Position numbers and translations under genes: made by a program. Shown here piece after piece: positions 15,689 through 24,407 of a stretch of DNA of 37,964 nt. The stretch is from positions 1 to 37,964 of the forward strand of contig REER01000074.1 in NCBI GenBank assembly GCA_007694945.1, in the 5' to 3' direction. Numbering within the stretch: the first letter of the stretch is position 1; every line of letters begins with the position of its first letter. Under the pieces are notes generated by a model. The model made no database searches. It was not told the origin of the DNA and was given only the letters and a program-made list of their open reading frames with translations. The DNA is from Paracoccaceae bacterium (GTDB lineage: Bacteria; Pseudomonadota; Alphaproteobacteria; Rhodobacterales; Rhodobacteraceae).

Positions 15689-16486
15689 ATGGACAGTCTT
15701 ATCCATATGCATGAATTCCGGCGCCGACCGACCAATTCGGTCCTCACGAAATTCGCGATGCGCGTTGTCTCTGAACTGACACGAAGCGATCGAATCGAGG
15801 CCGGCAAACCACAAAGCGACGTTCTGGACCTGTTGATACGGCACTCCCGTTGTGGCGAGCAAACGTCGCTCTCGAAGCTTTATGCAGAAATGAAGCATCG
15901 CGGAATATCGGCTGAACAGGTGATCGACATCTATTTTCCGGCAGCGATCGACTGGATCGGAGCGGAGTGGCACGAGTCTGAATTCGACATCCTGCAGACC
16001 TCGATCGCGCTGTCGCGCTTGCAGGTGCTGCTGCGTGAGATGGGCCGAGCCTGGGCTTCGGATCGTGCCGGGCAGAGGGTCGGGCACTGTGTCCTTCTGA
16101 CACTGCCCGCCGGCGAGCAGCACACCTTGGGCGCGATGATCGCTGCAAATCAAATGCGCCGGATGGGTGTCTCGGTGAAGGTGGCCTTCGTGCCCGGTCC
16201 TCTCGAAATGCGAAGAATTCTCAAGGAAAGCCGCTTTTCTGCGGTTTTTGTGTCATTGTCGAACCGATCAAACCTTGCGTCTTGCGGCGATTTGATAAAA
16301 ACCATCCGCGGAGATACCGGAGGGGATGTGCCCGTGGTTTGTGGCGGCGGCATCGTGGCAGAGATGGGGCAGGTGATGAGTTCAAGCGAGCTTGCAGACA
16401 TGGTCGGGGCGAATCTTGCAACATCCAACATCCCTGAGGCGCTAGCTCTCATGGGAAATCAGGTCAGACACTACGCTGCCGAATGA
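15689..16486 (+). CDS. ppaA: PpaA/AerR, cobalamin-binding photosynthesis regulator
   Basis: A 265-aa regulator that acts with PpsR/CrtJ as an antirepressor or co-regulator, depending on species and on bound cobalamin. The N-terminal helical region (about residues 40-120, including FPAAIDWIGAEWHESEFD) precedes a B12-binding domain of the SCHIC type. The residue equivalent to the cobalamin-ligating histidine of Rhodobacter capsulatus AerR is seen in PAGEQHTLGAM; it is H145 when counted from this ATG, which supports this start. GGGGAGCC precedes the ATG. It lies directly before ppsR, the standard pairing, with a 56-nt gap. Response to light through cobalamin is known for the family, not shown here. 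Confidence 0.93.
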   Translation: MDSLIHMHEFRRRPTNSVLTKFAMRVVSELTRSDRIEAGKPQSDVLDLLIRHSRCGEQTSLSKLYAEMKHRGISAEQVIDIYFPAAIDWIGAEWHESEFDILQTSIALSRLQVLLREMGRAWASDRAGQRVGHCVLLTLPAGEQHTLGAMIAANQMRRMGVSVKVAFVPGPLEMRRILKESRFSAVFVSLSNRSNLASCGDLIKTIRGDTGGDVPVVCGGGIVAEMGQVMSSSELADMVGANLATSNIPEALALMGNQVRHYAAE

Positions 16487-16542
16487 TCTGTCTGGACTAG
16501 ATAGGCGGTCTCGTGCGGGCCGTCATAAGGAGCGGGCCGAGC

Positions 16543-17970
16543 GTGTCCAATGATGAAACGAATATCCGAACGCATGGGAACGACCCCATCTTGCAGGATC
16601 CGGTAGTCTCATCGGTCACTTCGGCTCTTGCCGATTATGCGCTGACGTTGGATGCAGAACGCATTGTCACTGTCGCAAGATCGCGCCAGCCCTCTTCCTT
16701 TGCGGATTATGTAAAAAGCATGGTCGGCATGGAGTTTGCAGCCTTTCTGGACAGTGAATCCCAGCGCAGATTCGAACAGCGCTACTCCGATCTGCAACAG
16801 CGTGCCGCCCGTGGCGAGGCAGTGCCGTTCCGCTGGGTCGAGCTCGAACACCAGGACCGCAGCGGTGCGACGGTCCCGGTTCGGTATGCCATGCATCTGA
16901 TACAGGCCAGTGGCGACCTGCTTCTTCTCGGACAAGACCAGCGGCCCGTGATCGAGATGCAGCAACAACTGCTCAACGCGCAGATTGCGCTGGAGCAGGA
17001 TTACGAAACGCAGCGTGAGATGGACACGCGCTATCGGCTGTTGATGGATTTCACATCCGATGCGATTGCGCTGGTCTCGGCGACGACTGGACGCATCGTC
17101 GATATCAATCACAACGCGGCCTCGCTTTTCGGGGCCGCTCGTGCGGATCTGCTCGATAAGTTGTTTGCGGATCGCTTCGTCAGTCAGGGCAAGACGGGCC
17201 TGATTACCGCGCTTACCTCGCATGTCGCACTCGAAGCGGCGGCACCGATTGATGTCGAGTTAAAGGACACGCAGCGCCATTTACTGCTCAGTTCCAAACT
17301 GTTCCGCGCCGCTGGTGAGCAACTCATACTGGTCCGCCTGACCGACCCCGAGTTCGGGTCCGTTGCCGATGGACGCTTGGTCGCGAATCTGCGTCAGCTT
17401 TTTTATCGTGGCCCTGACGGGATGGTCTTCGTCGATCGCGATGGCAATATTCTCGAGGCCAATGAGACTTTCCTCAATCTCGCAGATATTTCGAACATGA
17501 GCGAATTGCGCGGTGTCAGCGTCTCGGAATTTCTCGCGCGTGGCACTGTTGATCTGAAGGTCCTGCTGGAGAACGCACAGCGCGCCGGACAGTTGCGGAT
17601 GTATGCCACCAAGCTCAAGACCGGTTTCGAGGCGCAGATCGCAGTCGAGATTTCGGCGACTTGGCTTGATGATCGGGTAGATCCGGTGCTGGCGCTGGTC
17701 ATTCGCAATGCCTCGAGCGTGTCGGCCAGCCGCTCTGACCCGGTCTCTTCAGAATCGGATATGCGCGGCATCATGGAGCTGGTAGGGTCGTCGACGCTGA
17801 AGGACATTGTCTCGGACACCACCAATGTCATCGAAAAAATTTGCATCGAAACGGCCATTGAGCTCACGCGCAACAACCGCGTAGCCGCGGCCGAGATGCT
17901 AGGGCTCTCTCGCCAGTCGCTCTACGTCAAGCTGCGTAAATATGGCATGCTCAGCCGCGAGGACGAGTAG
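16543..17970 (+). CDS. ppsR: photosynthesis repressor PpsR/CrtJ
   Basis: Redox-responsive repressor of bch, crt and puc genes under oxic conditions. The protein has an N-terminal domain, a glutamine-rich helical linker (about 138-160), two PAS domains and a C-terminal Fis-type helix-turn-helix (ELTRNNRVAAAEMLGLSRQSLYVKLRKYG). I prefer the GTG at 16543 (MSNDETNIRTHG, 475 aa) because AAGGAG lies 10 nt upstream and the length is closer to known PpsR; a GTG at 16513 would add 10 residues. The only cysteine is C434, before the helix-turn-helix. Where classical PpsR has the second redox cysteine, near residue 251, this protein appears to have serines (LLLSSKLFRAAG). Confidence 0.95.
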   Translation: MSNDETNIRTHGNDPILQDPVVSSVTSALADYALTLDAERIVTVARSRQPSSFADYVKSMVGMEFAAFLDSESQRRFEQRYSDLQQRAARGEAVPFRWVELEHQDRSGATVPVRYAMHLIQASGDLLLLGQDQRPVIEMQQQLLNAQIALEQDYETQREMDTRYRLLMDFTSDAIALVSATTGRIVDINHNAASLFGAARADLLDKLFADRFVSQGKTGLITALTSHVALEAAAPIDVELKDTQRHLLLSSKLFRAAGEQLILVRLTDPEFGSVADGRLVANLRQLFYRGPDGMVFVDRDGNILEANETFLNLADISNMSELRGVSVSEFLARGTVDLKVLLENAQRAGQLRMYATKLKTGFEAQIAVEISATWLDDRVDPVLALVIRNASSVSASRSDPVSSESDMRGIMELVGSSTLKDIVSDTTNVIEKICIETAIELTRNNRVAAAEMLGLSRQSLYVKLRKYGMLSREDE

Positions 17971-17993
17971 GTATCTAGCGTCAGCTTGATCCA

Positions 17994-18011
17994 TGTCAAA
18001 TACAATTGACA
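17994..18011. promoter_or_regulatory. PpsR/CrtJ box 1 upstream of bchE
   Basis: TGTCAAATACAATTGACA fits TGT-N12-ACA exactly and contains TTGACA (18006-18011), a possible -35 element. It lies between the ppsR stop and bchE. Confidence 0.85.
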
Positions 18012-18018
18012 CATTAAC

Positions 18019-18036
18019 TGTCAGCCTATGCTTACA
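18019..18036. promoter_or_regulatory. PpsR/CrtJ box 2 upstream of bchE
   Basis: TGTCAGCCTATGCTTACA is a second exact TGT-N12-ACA, 7 nt after box 1. Tandem boxes 7-8 nt apart are the known arrangement for cooperative PpsR/CrtJ binding. Box 2 ends 15 nt before the bchE ATG. Confidence 0.75.
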
Positions 18037-18051
18037 AACGCGGAGGTTGGC

Positions 18052-19752
18052 ATGCGTATCGTTTTCGTTCATCCGAACTATCATTCCGGCGGCGCCGAGA
18101 TTGCGGGAAGCTGGCCGCCTGCTTGGGTCGCTTATCTGACTGGCTCGCTCAAGGCAGCCGGGTTTGACGATATCCATTTCATCGACGCGATGACCAATCA
18201 TGTTGATGATGACGCCCTGCGCGCGCAACTCGCCGCGCTAAAGCCCGACGTGGTTGGCACCACAGCGATCACACCGTCGATCTATGTTGCCGAACAGGTG
18301 TTGAATATAGCCCGCGAGGTCGCACCTGACTGTGTGACCGTTCTGGGCGGTGTGCATGCGACCTTCATGTTCCGTCAGGTGCTGACCGAGGCACCTTGGG
18401 TCGACGTGATCGTGCGCGGCGAGGGTGAGGAGATTGTGGTCAACCTGATGAACGCCATTGCCGAAGGGCGCTGGCCAGCGGACAAGCACAAGATCCAAGG
18501 GCTCGCCTTTATCGACAGGGGCGAAATCAAGGCCACGCCTGCTGCCTCGACCGTCAAGAACCTGGACGGCATCACGCCCGACTGGTCGATCCTTGAGTGG
18601 GACAAATACATTTATGTCCCGCTGAACCGCAAAGTCGCCATCCCCAACATGGCGCGCGGCTGCCCATTCACATGCTCTTTCTGCAGTCAGTGGAAATTCT
18701 GGCGCGATTACCGTGTGCGCGACCCCAAGAAAGTGGTCGATGAGATTGAGGATCTGGTCGAGAACCACGGTGTCGGTTTCTTCATCCTCGCCGACGAGGA
18801 ACCCACGATCAACCGCAAGAAATTCATCGAATTCTGCGAGGAGCTGATCGCACGCGGCCTACCTGAAAAAATCCAGTGGGGCATCAATACCCGCGTGACC
18901 GATATCATGCGCGACAAGGAGCTTCTGCCCTTCTACCGCAAGGCCGGGCTGGTGCACGTCTCGCTCGGCACTGAAGCTGCCGCGCAGTTGAAGCTCGACC
19001 AATTCAACAAGGAAACCACGGTCGCGGATAACAAGGAAGCAATCCGTCTGCTGCGCGAGGCCGATATATTCACCGAAGCGCAATTCATCGTCGGGCTCGA
19101 CAACGAGACCGCCGAGACGCTGGAAGAGACCTTCCAGATGGCTTGGGACTGGCAACCCGATCTGGCCAATTGGGCAATGTACACACCGTGGCCATTCACC
19201 CCGCTATTTCAGGAATTGCGCGATCAGGTCGAAGTATTCGACTATTCGAAATACAATTTCGTCACGCCAATCATGAAGCCCAAGGAAATGTCACGTGGCG
19301 GATTGTTGGAAGGTGTGCTGAAGAATTATCGTCGCTTCTACATGCGCAAGGCGCTGTTCCACTATCCGTGGCGCGGCACAGGCTATCGGCGGAAATATCT
19401 GCTTGGCTGTCTCAAGGCCTTCCTCAAGGCCGGGGTGCAAAGACAGTTCTACGACCTCGGCAAGACTGATTATTTCAGCATGAAATCGCGCGACGATCTC
19501 GATTTCGGCTTTGATATGACCCGCACCATCGCCGATGCACAATTGGCCGACTGGGAAGACCACGCCGACAAGAAGCGCAAGGCGCAAGAGCGGCGCGAAG
19601 CGCTGCGCGCGCAGGGCAAGGCCCGCGCGGAAGAGCGCAACGCGATCAAGGCTTGCGGCGGCGGCGGCCAGTTGGAAGAACTTGAGACTGGCCAGCGCGC
19701 TTTCCGCATGCCCAATGGCGCGCAGCCGGTACTGCGGGAACCTGCGGAGTAA
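18052..19752 (+). CDS. bchE: anaerobic Mg-protoporphyrin IX monomethyl ester cyclase BchE
   Basis: Oxygen-independent ring E cyclase using water as the oxygen source; a cobalamin-binding-domain radical SAM enzyme. The ATG at 18052 ([20 protein letters not shown]) has GGAGG 6 nt upstream and is preferred over an ATG 24 nt earlier that falls in a PpsR box. The 566-aa protein has an N-terminal B12-type domain, then the radical SAM cluster motif CPFTCSFC (C204, C208, C211). The C-terminus is charged and lysine/arginine-rich. It is paired functionally with AcsF at 1916-3010 and begins the rightward bchE-to-idi gene string. Confidence 0.97.
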   Translation: MRIVFVHPNYHSGGAEIAGSWPPAWVAYLTGSLKAAGFDDIHFIDAMTNHVDDDALRAQLAALKPDVVGTTAITPSIYVAEQVLNIAREVAPDCVTVLGGVHATFMFRQVLTEAPWVDVIVRGEGEEIVVNLMNAIAEGRWPADKHKIQGLAFIDRGEIKATPAASTVKNLDGITPDWSILEWDKYIYVPLNRKVAIPNMARGCPFTCSFCSQWKFWRDYRVRDPKKVVDEIEDLVENHGVGFFILADEEPTINRKKFIEFCEELIARGLPEKIQWGINTRVTDIMRDKELLPFYRKAGLVHVSLGTEAAAQLKLDQFNKETTVADNKEAIRLLREADIFTEAQFIVGLDNETAETLEETFQMAWDWQPDLANWAMYTPWPFTPLFQELRDQVEVFDYSKYNFVTPIMKPKEMSRGGLLEGVLKNYRRFYMRKALFHYPWRGTGYRRKYLLGCLKAFLKAGVQRQFYDLGKTDYFSMKSRDDLDFGFDMTRTIADAQLADWEDHADKKRKAQERREALRAQGKARAEERNAIKACGGGGQLEELETGQRAFRMPNGAQPVLREPAE

Positions 19753-19757
19753 GGCCC

Positions 19758-20336
19758 ATGGCCGCGACAGCCCGGATCGGCCCCAATGCGATCCTGCAGC
19801 ATCTGCCGGTGCTTGATGCCGAGATCGGCGAACGGCTGCGCGGTGCGTTGCTGCACCGCGCTGGGGTCGAGGAACCTCCCGCGGATGCGGGCATGCTTCC
19901 AGAAGAAGATGTCGCGCGGCTGCACCATGCCGTGCGGCTATTCCTGCCCGACCGTTTTGCGCGCATCCAGCGTGCAGCGGGGCTGGCGACAGGAGACTAT
20001 ATTCTCGCCCATCGTATCCCGAAGCTCGCGCAGCGTCTCATCCGTGCATTACCCGCCGCGTGGGGCGCGCGCGTGCTCACCATGGCGATTGCGAAACATT
20101 CATGGACTTTCGCAGGCTCTGGGGTTTTCCGCATTTGCGGCTTCGCCCCTTTGACGCTCGAAATCGTCGAAAATCCGCTGGCGAGTCACGCGGCAGACGC
20201 GCCGATCTGCGACTGGCATGTGGCCGTGTTCGAGCGGCTCTATGGCGCTTTGGTCTGGTCGAAGCTGAGCGTGAGAGAGGTGGCTTGCAGCGCACATGGC
20301 GTAAACGCCTGTCGTTTTGTCATTACGCCGCACTGA
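19758..20336 (+). CDS. bchJ: BchJ, V4R-domain bacteriochlorophyll synthesis protein
   Basis: A 192-aa soluble protein 5 nt after bchE. It matches BchJ: a helical N-terminal half and a C-terminal V4R domain, with conserved Cys/His positions in ICDWHVAVFERLYGALVWSKLSVREVACSAHGVNACRF. BchJ was once called an 8-vinyl reductase, but later work on the family assigned that activity to BciA/BciB; BchJ is better seen as assisting pigment biosynthesis, possibly in substrate delivery. A 13-bp hairpin follows its stop directly. Confidence 0.9.
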   Translation: MAATARIGPNAILQHLPVLDAEIGERLRGALLHRAGVEEPPADAGMLPEEDVARLHHAVRLFLPDRFARIQRAAGLATGDYILAHRIPKLAQRLIRALPAAWGARVLTMAIAKHSWTFAGSGVFRICGFAPLTLEIVENPLASHAADAPICDWHVAVFERLYGALVWSKLSVREVACSAHGVNACRFVITPH

Positions 20337-20338
20337 CG

Positions 20339-20389
20339 GACCGGCATTCACAACGCCCCGCCCACCCTCCCACATCGTGAATGCCGGTC
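20339..20389 (+). terminator. 13-bp hairpin immediately after bchJ, possible terminator
   Basis: GACCGGCATTCAC (20339-20351) and GTGAATGCCGGTC (20377-20389) pair perfectly around a 25-nt C-rich loop. The structure begins 2 nt after the bchJ stop and is followed within 10 nt by CTTTTT. The loop is long for an intrinsic terminator, so partial termination or 3'-end stabilisation is equally possible. It separates bchEJ from the bchG promoter region. Confidence 0.6.
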
Positions 20390-20406
20390 TTCATACACTT
20401 TTTGAC

Positions 20407-20424
20407 TGTAAATCTAAATTTACA
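20407..20424. promoter_or_regulatory. PpsR/CrtJ box upstream of bchG
   Basis: TGTAAATCTAAATTTACA is a near-perfect palindrome fitting TGT-N12-ACA. It lies in the 142-nt bchJ-bchG gap, 55 nt before the bchG ATG, which indicates that bchG and the genes after it have their own PpsR-controlled promoter. Confidence 0.85.
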
Positions 20425-20478
20425 CTTGCTCGACTCAAAAATGGAAGGCAAAGTTGACAGCAAAAGGGAACCAGACCG

Positions 20479-21399
20479 ATGACTGACAGCACCTTCACCC
20501 CCTCGGGCGCAATGCCCCAATCCAGACGCAACACGCCCGAACCACGGGCAGCGCTGGAACTGATCAAGCCGATTACATGGTTCCCCCCGATGTGGGCCTA
20601 TCTGTGTGGCATCATCTCGGTCGGTGTCTGGCCGGAAAGCTGGGCGCTGGTGGTGCTCGGTGTGCTGCTGGCAGGTCCCATCGTCTGCGGCATGTCTCAG
20701 GCCGCCAATGACTGGTGCGACCGGCATGTGGACGCGATCAACGAACCTGACCGCCCGATCCCCTCGGGGCGTATTCCGGGCCGCTGGGGGCTTTACATTG
20801 CACTGGCGATGACGGTGCTGGCGCTGGTGGTCGGTTGGCAGCTTGGCCCGTGGGGTTTTGGCGCGACTGTTGTCGGTGTCATCGCGGCTTGGGCCTATTC
20901 CGCCGAACCCATCCGCGCCAAGCGCTCGGGTTGGTGGGGGCCGGGGCTGGTTGGGCTCAGCTACGAGACATTGCCCTGGTTCACAGGCGCGGCCGTTATC
21001 GCTGCTGGTGCGCCGAGTTTTGAGATTGTGGCGATTGCGCTGCTCTATGGACTGGGTGCCCATGGCATCATGACCATCAATGATTTCAAGGCCATCGAGG
21101 GCGACCGCCAGATGGGTCTAAAGTCGCTGCCCGTCACGCTTGGCCCGGTTGATGCCGCGACTGTCGCGGGCACCGGGATGATCATGGCGCAACTGATCGT
21201 GGCTTGCCTCTTGGTGATCTGGGGCGCACCGATCCACGCCGCAATCATCACGCTGGGCATCGCGGTGCAGGTCTGGGCGTTCAAGCGCTGGCGGCAGGAC
21301 CCGGCACGGCTTGCACCATGGTTCAACGGCACCGGCGTCGGCCCTTATGTGCTGGGCATGATGGTCGCGGCCTTTGCGCTGAGAGGGATCGGCGCATGA
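20479..21399 (+). CDS. bchG: bacteriochlorophyll synthase BchG
   Basis: Integral membrane prenyltransferase of the UbiA family that esterifies bacteriochlorophyllide a with geranylgeranyl diphosphate (or phytyl diphosphate). The 306-aa protein has about nine hydrophobic segments and the two Asp-rich motifs of the family: NDWCDRHVDAINEPDRP (about residues 76-92) and NDFKAIEGDRQMG. AAAGGGAAC precedes the ATG. Its stop overlaps the next gene as ATGA. A PpsR box upstream indicates control separate from bchEJ. Confidence 0.96.
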   Translation: MTDSTFTPSGAMPQSRRNTPEPRAALELIKPITWFPPMWAYLCGIISVGVWPESWALVVLGVLLAGPIVCGMSQAANDWCDRHVDAINEPDRPIPSGRIPGRWGLYIALAMTVLALVVGWQLGPWGFGATVVGVIAAWAYSAEPIRAKRSGWWGPGLVGLSYETLPWFTGAAVIAAGAPSFEIVAIALLYGLGAHGIMTINDFKAIEGDRQMGLKSLPVTLGPVDAATVAGTGMIMAQLIVACLLVIWGAPIHAAIITLGIAVQVWAFKRWRQDPARLAPWFNGTGVGPYVLGMMVAAFALRGIGA

Positions 21400-22664
21400 C
21401 GCTCTCCTGGGCGCAGATCTTCCGCCTCGGGGTGGTGCAAGCCTGCCTCGGCGCCATCGTGGTGCTGATGACCTCTACGCTCAACCGCCTGATGGTCGTG
21501 GAGCTGTCGCTTCCTGTGGTGCTGCCGGGCTTTCTGGTGGCGCTGCATTACGGCGTGCAGATCACTCGGCCCAACTGGGGTTTCCTGGCCGATCAGGGCG
21601 GTAATCGCACGCGCTGGATCATCCTTGGCATGATCATGCTCGCACTTGGCGGGCTGAACGCCGCTCTCGCCATTCCGCTGCTCGAGACGAACCTCGCGCT
21701 TGGGCTTGCTGTTTCGGTCGTGGCCTATGCGGTCATCGGTCTGGGCGTGGGCGCTTCGGGCACATCGCTGCTTGCACTACTGGCGACCGGCACCGCTGAG
21801 TCCCGCCGCCCTGCGGCCGCGACGATCACCTGGCTTATGATGATCTTCGGCATCGCCGCTACGGCCATAACAGCGGGGGCGTTCCTTGATCCTTACAGCC
21901 ATGCGCGGCTGCTGGTCATTGTGGCCATCATCTGCACTGGCGCAGTCGCGCTGACAGTGCTCGCTGTCTGGGGCATTGAGCGGCGCGTGATCACGCGCCC
22001 CGCCCCACCGCCCGCACGCTTCCGCGATGGGATCCGTGAGATCTGGGCTGATACTCGCGCGCGGAATTTCACTTTTTTCGTGTTTCTGTCGATGACCGCG
22101 TATTTCATGCAGGAACTGATCCTCGAGCCCTACGCTGGTCTCGTCTTTGGCTTCACGCCCGGGCAATCCACCTCAATGTCGGGCGCGCAGAATGGCGGCG
22201 TGTTCCTCGGCATGGTGCTGGTCGGCGTCGCGGCTTCGGGGCTGCGGCGCGGCTCGCTCCGCTTCTGGGTGGTCACGGGTTGCATGGGCTCTGCACTGGT
22301 GCTGATGGCGATTGCCTCGGCCTCGGCACTTGCTCTTCCGTTGGTACCGCTGGTCATCGCGCTTGGCTTCTTCAACGGTATGTTTGCCGTCGCCGCCATC
22401 GGCTCGATGATGCAGCTCGCAGGCGAGGGCCGGGACCGCCGAGAGGGCACGCGCGTCGGCCTCTGGGGCGCGTCGCAAGCCATCGCAGCAGGCTTCGGGG
22501 GGCTGACAGGTGCGGCGCTCGTTGACCTCGCCCGCAGCCTGATGCCGACTGCCGAGGCCTTTGGCGCGGTCTTCTCGATCCAGGCTGCAATATTCGTAGC
22601 GTCAGCGCTTCTCGCTGCCCGCATCATGGTGCCACGCGCACCGCAACTCGTTCCGGGGGAATGA
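21396..22664 (+). CDS. PucC/LhaA-family transporter-like protein between bchG and bchP (orf428 homologue)
   Basis: A 422-aa polytopic protein with about 12 hydrophobic segments and PucC-family segments such as STLNRLMVVELSLPVVLPGFLVALHY and MQELILEPYAGLVFGFTPG. This is the locus occupied by the PucC-like orf428 gene of Rhodobacter capsulatus. Its position between bacteriochlorophyll synthase and geranylgeranyl reductase suggests a role in handling the finished or nearly finished pigment, which is an inference. I chose the ATG at 21396 because it forms an ATGA overlap with bchG; the longer open frame upstream lies within bchG. It is a paralogue of LhaA at 5339-6775. Confidence 0.9.
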   Translation: MTLSWAQIFRLGVVQACLGAIVVLMTSTLNRLMVVELSLPVVLPGFLVALHYGVQITRPNWGFLADQGGNRTRWIILGMIMLALGGLNAALAIPLLETNLALGLAVSVVAYAVIGLGVGASGTSLLALLATGTAESRRPAAATITWLMMIFGIAATAITAGAFLDPYSHARLLVIVAIICTGAVALTVLAVWGIERRVITRPAPPPARFRDGIREIWADTRARNFTFFVFLSMTAYFMQELILEPYAGLVFGFTPGQSTSMSGAQNGGVFLGMVLVGVAASGLRRGSLRFWVVTGCMGSALVLMAIASASALALPLVPLVIALGFFNGMFAVAAIGSMMQLAGEGRDRREGTRVGLWGASQAIAAGFGGLTGAALVDLARSLMPTAEAFGAVFSIQAAIFVASALLAARIMVPRAPQLVPGE

Positions 22665-22667
22665 TTC

Positions 22668-23849
22668 ATGAGCTTTGATGTCTTTGTCGTGGGCGGTGGC
22701 CCCTCTGGCGCAACTGCTGCCGATGACCTTGCCCGGGCGGGCCGCAAGGTCGCGCTTTTGGACCGGGCTGGTCGTATCAAGCCGTGCGGGGGCGCCATCC
22801 CGCCGCGTCTGATCGCGGATTTCGAGATCCCCGAGGATCAGCTTGTCGCGCATATCACCACAGCGCGCATGATCTCGCCCACGGGTCGCGCGGTCGATAT
22901 TCCCATCGAGAACGGCTTTGTCGGCATGGTGGATCGCGAGCATTTCGACGAATTCCTGCGCAGCCGCGCCGAGAGCCATGGCGCGACCCGCCTGACCGGC
23001 ACGTTTCTGCGCATCGAGCGCGATGCGGAGGGCACCCATGTCGTGTGGCGCGACAAGACGAGCGGAGAAGAGCGCCGCAGCCTAACGAAATTTGTGATCG
23101 GCGCGGATGGCGCGCGCTCGAATGTGGCCCGCGCCGAGGTGCCAGGTGGCGACAAGATCCCCTATGTGATTGCCTATCACGAGATCATCAAATCTCCGCC
23201 GGCCAATGATGTCTACGACCCCGACCGCTGCGATGTGATCTATGATGGCCGCATCTCGCCCGATTTCTATGGCTGGGTGTTCCCGCATGGGAAAAGCTGC
23301 TCGGTCGGCATGGGCACGGAGAAGCCGGAGGCCGATCTGAAGAAGGCCACCGCGGCATTGCGCGAAATGTCAGGGCTGAGCGGCTGCGAAACGATCCGCC
23401 GCGAGGGCGCGCCGATCCCGCTGCATCCGATGGATCGCTGGGACAATGGCCGCGATGTCGTGCTGGCCGGTGATGCTGCGGGGGTGGTTGCTCCGTCTTC
23501 GGGCGAAGGGATTTATTACGCCATGGTGGGTGGTCGCGTAGCAGCAACGGCTGCTCAGGCGGCGCTTGCCTCGGGAAAGGCGAAAGATCTCTCACTGGCG
23601 CGCAAACTCTTCATGCGCGAACACAAGACCGTGTTCCGGGTGTTGCGCCAGATGCAGGATGCTTACTACAAGTCTGACGAACGGCGCGAGCGTTTTGTCA
23701 GCTTATGTCATGACATTGACGTGCAGCGTCTGACCTTCGAGGCCTACATGAACAAGAAACTGGTGGCGGCGCGCCCGCTGGCCCATGTCAAGATTGGCAT
23801 CAAGAACCTGATGCATCTGAGCGGCCTTGTGCGACCGAGTTATACATGA
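22668..23849 (+). CDS. bchP: geranylgeranyl reductase BchP
   Basis: Flavin-dependent reductase that saturates three double bonds of the geranylgeranyl tail to give phytylated bacteriochlorophyll a. The 393-aa protein opens with the FAD-binding motif VVGGGPSGATAADDLARAG (about residues 7-25) and later has GWVFPHGKSCSVGMG and the second FAD segment DVVLAGDAAGVVAPSSGEGIYYA. The ATG lies 3 nt after the preceding stop, and its own stop overlaps idi (ATGA). Confidence 0.96.
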   Translation: MSFDVFVVGGGPSGATAADDLARAGRKVALLDRAGRIKPCGGAIPPRLIADFEIPEDQLVAHITTARMISPTGRAVDIPIENGFVGMVDREHFDEFLRSRAESHGATRLTGTFLRIERDAEGTHVVWRDKTSGEERRSLTKFVIGADGARSNVARAEVPGGDKIPYVIAYHEIIKSPPANDVYDPDRCDVIYDGRISPDFYGWVFPHGKSCSVGMGTEKPEADLKKATAALREMSGLSGCETIRREGAPIPLHPMDRWDNGRDVVLAGDAAGVVAPSSGEGIYYAMVGGRVAATAAQAALASGKAKDLSLARKLFMREHKTVFRVLRQMQDAYYKSDERRERFVSLCHDIDVQRLTFEAYMNKKLVAARPLAHVKIGIKNLMHLSGLVRPSYT

Positions 23850-24403
23850 GCTGGCTGATCCCGGCTTGGGAAGACGGCACGCTCAAACCCGTCGACAAGA
23901 TGGAGGTGCATCGGCGCGGGCTGAAGCACAAGGCGATTTCGGTCTTCGTGACTGAGGGCGACCGTGTGCTAATCCAGCGCCGGGCGTTGGCGAAGTACCA
24001 TACGCCCGGGCTTTGGACGAATACCTGTTGCACGCATCCGCATTGGGGCGAGTCAGATCTGGACTGTGCTACGCGGCGGCTTGAGGAAGAGATGGGCATC
24101 ACGGGCCTGCCACTGACCCATGTGACCGAAATCGATTATCGCGCCGAGGTCGGTAACGGGCTGATCGAACATGAAGTGGTGCAGGTCTTTACAGCGCGTG
24201 CGATGCCCGATCTGGTGGTTTCACCCAACCCTGATGAGGTCGTTGATACCGACTGGATCAACCTGACAGCATTGGCGGCTGTCGTCGAACGCCTCCCCGA
24301 GCGCTTCACCCCTTGGCTGCGAATCTATCTCCGCGATCATGCGCGCACGATTTTCGGCCCGCAGGCTGCGTGGCTCGATCTGCCGATCGCGGCGAACCAG
24401 TAA
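23846..24403 (+). CDS. idi: isopentenyl-diphosphate delta-isomerase, type I
   Basis: Interconverts isopentenyl and dimethylallyl diphosphate, feeding both carotenoid synthesis and the pigment tail. The 185-aa Nudix-fold protein has the catalytic Cys region LWTNTCCTHPHWGES, the Nudix-like glutamate segment ATRRLEEEMGI and YRAEVGNGLIEHEV. It is ATGA-coupled to bchP. It converges on tspO with only 4 nt between stops. In the classical Rhodobacter order the puf-bchZYXC-crtFEDC block would follow here, but it is absent. Confidence 0.95.
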   Translation: MSWLIPAWEDGTLKPVDKMEVHRRGLKHKAISVFVTEGDRVLIQRRALAKYHTPGLWTNTCCTHPHWGESDLDCATRRLEEEMGITGLPLTHVTEIDYRAEVGNGLIEHEVVQVFTARAMPDLVVSPNPDEVVDTDWINLTALAAVVERLPERFTPWLRIYLRDHARTIFGPQAAWLDLPIAANQ

Positions 24404-24407
24404 GATC

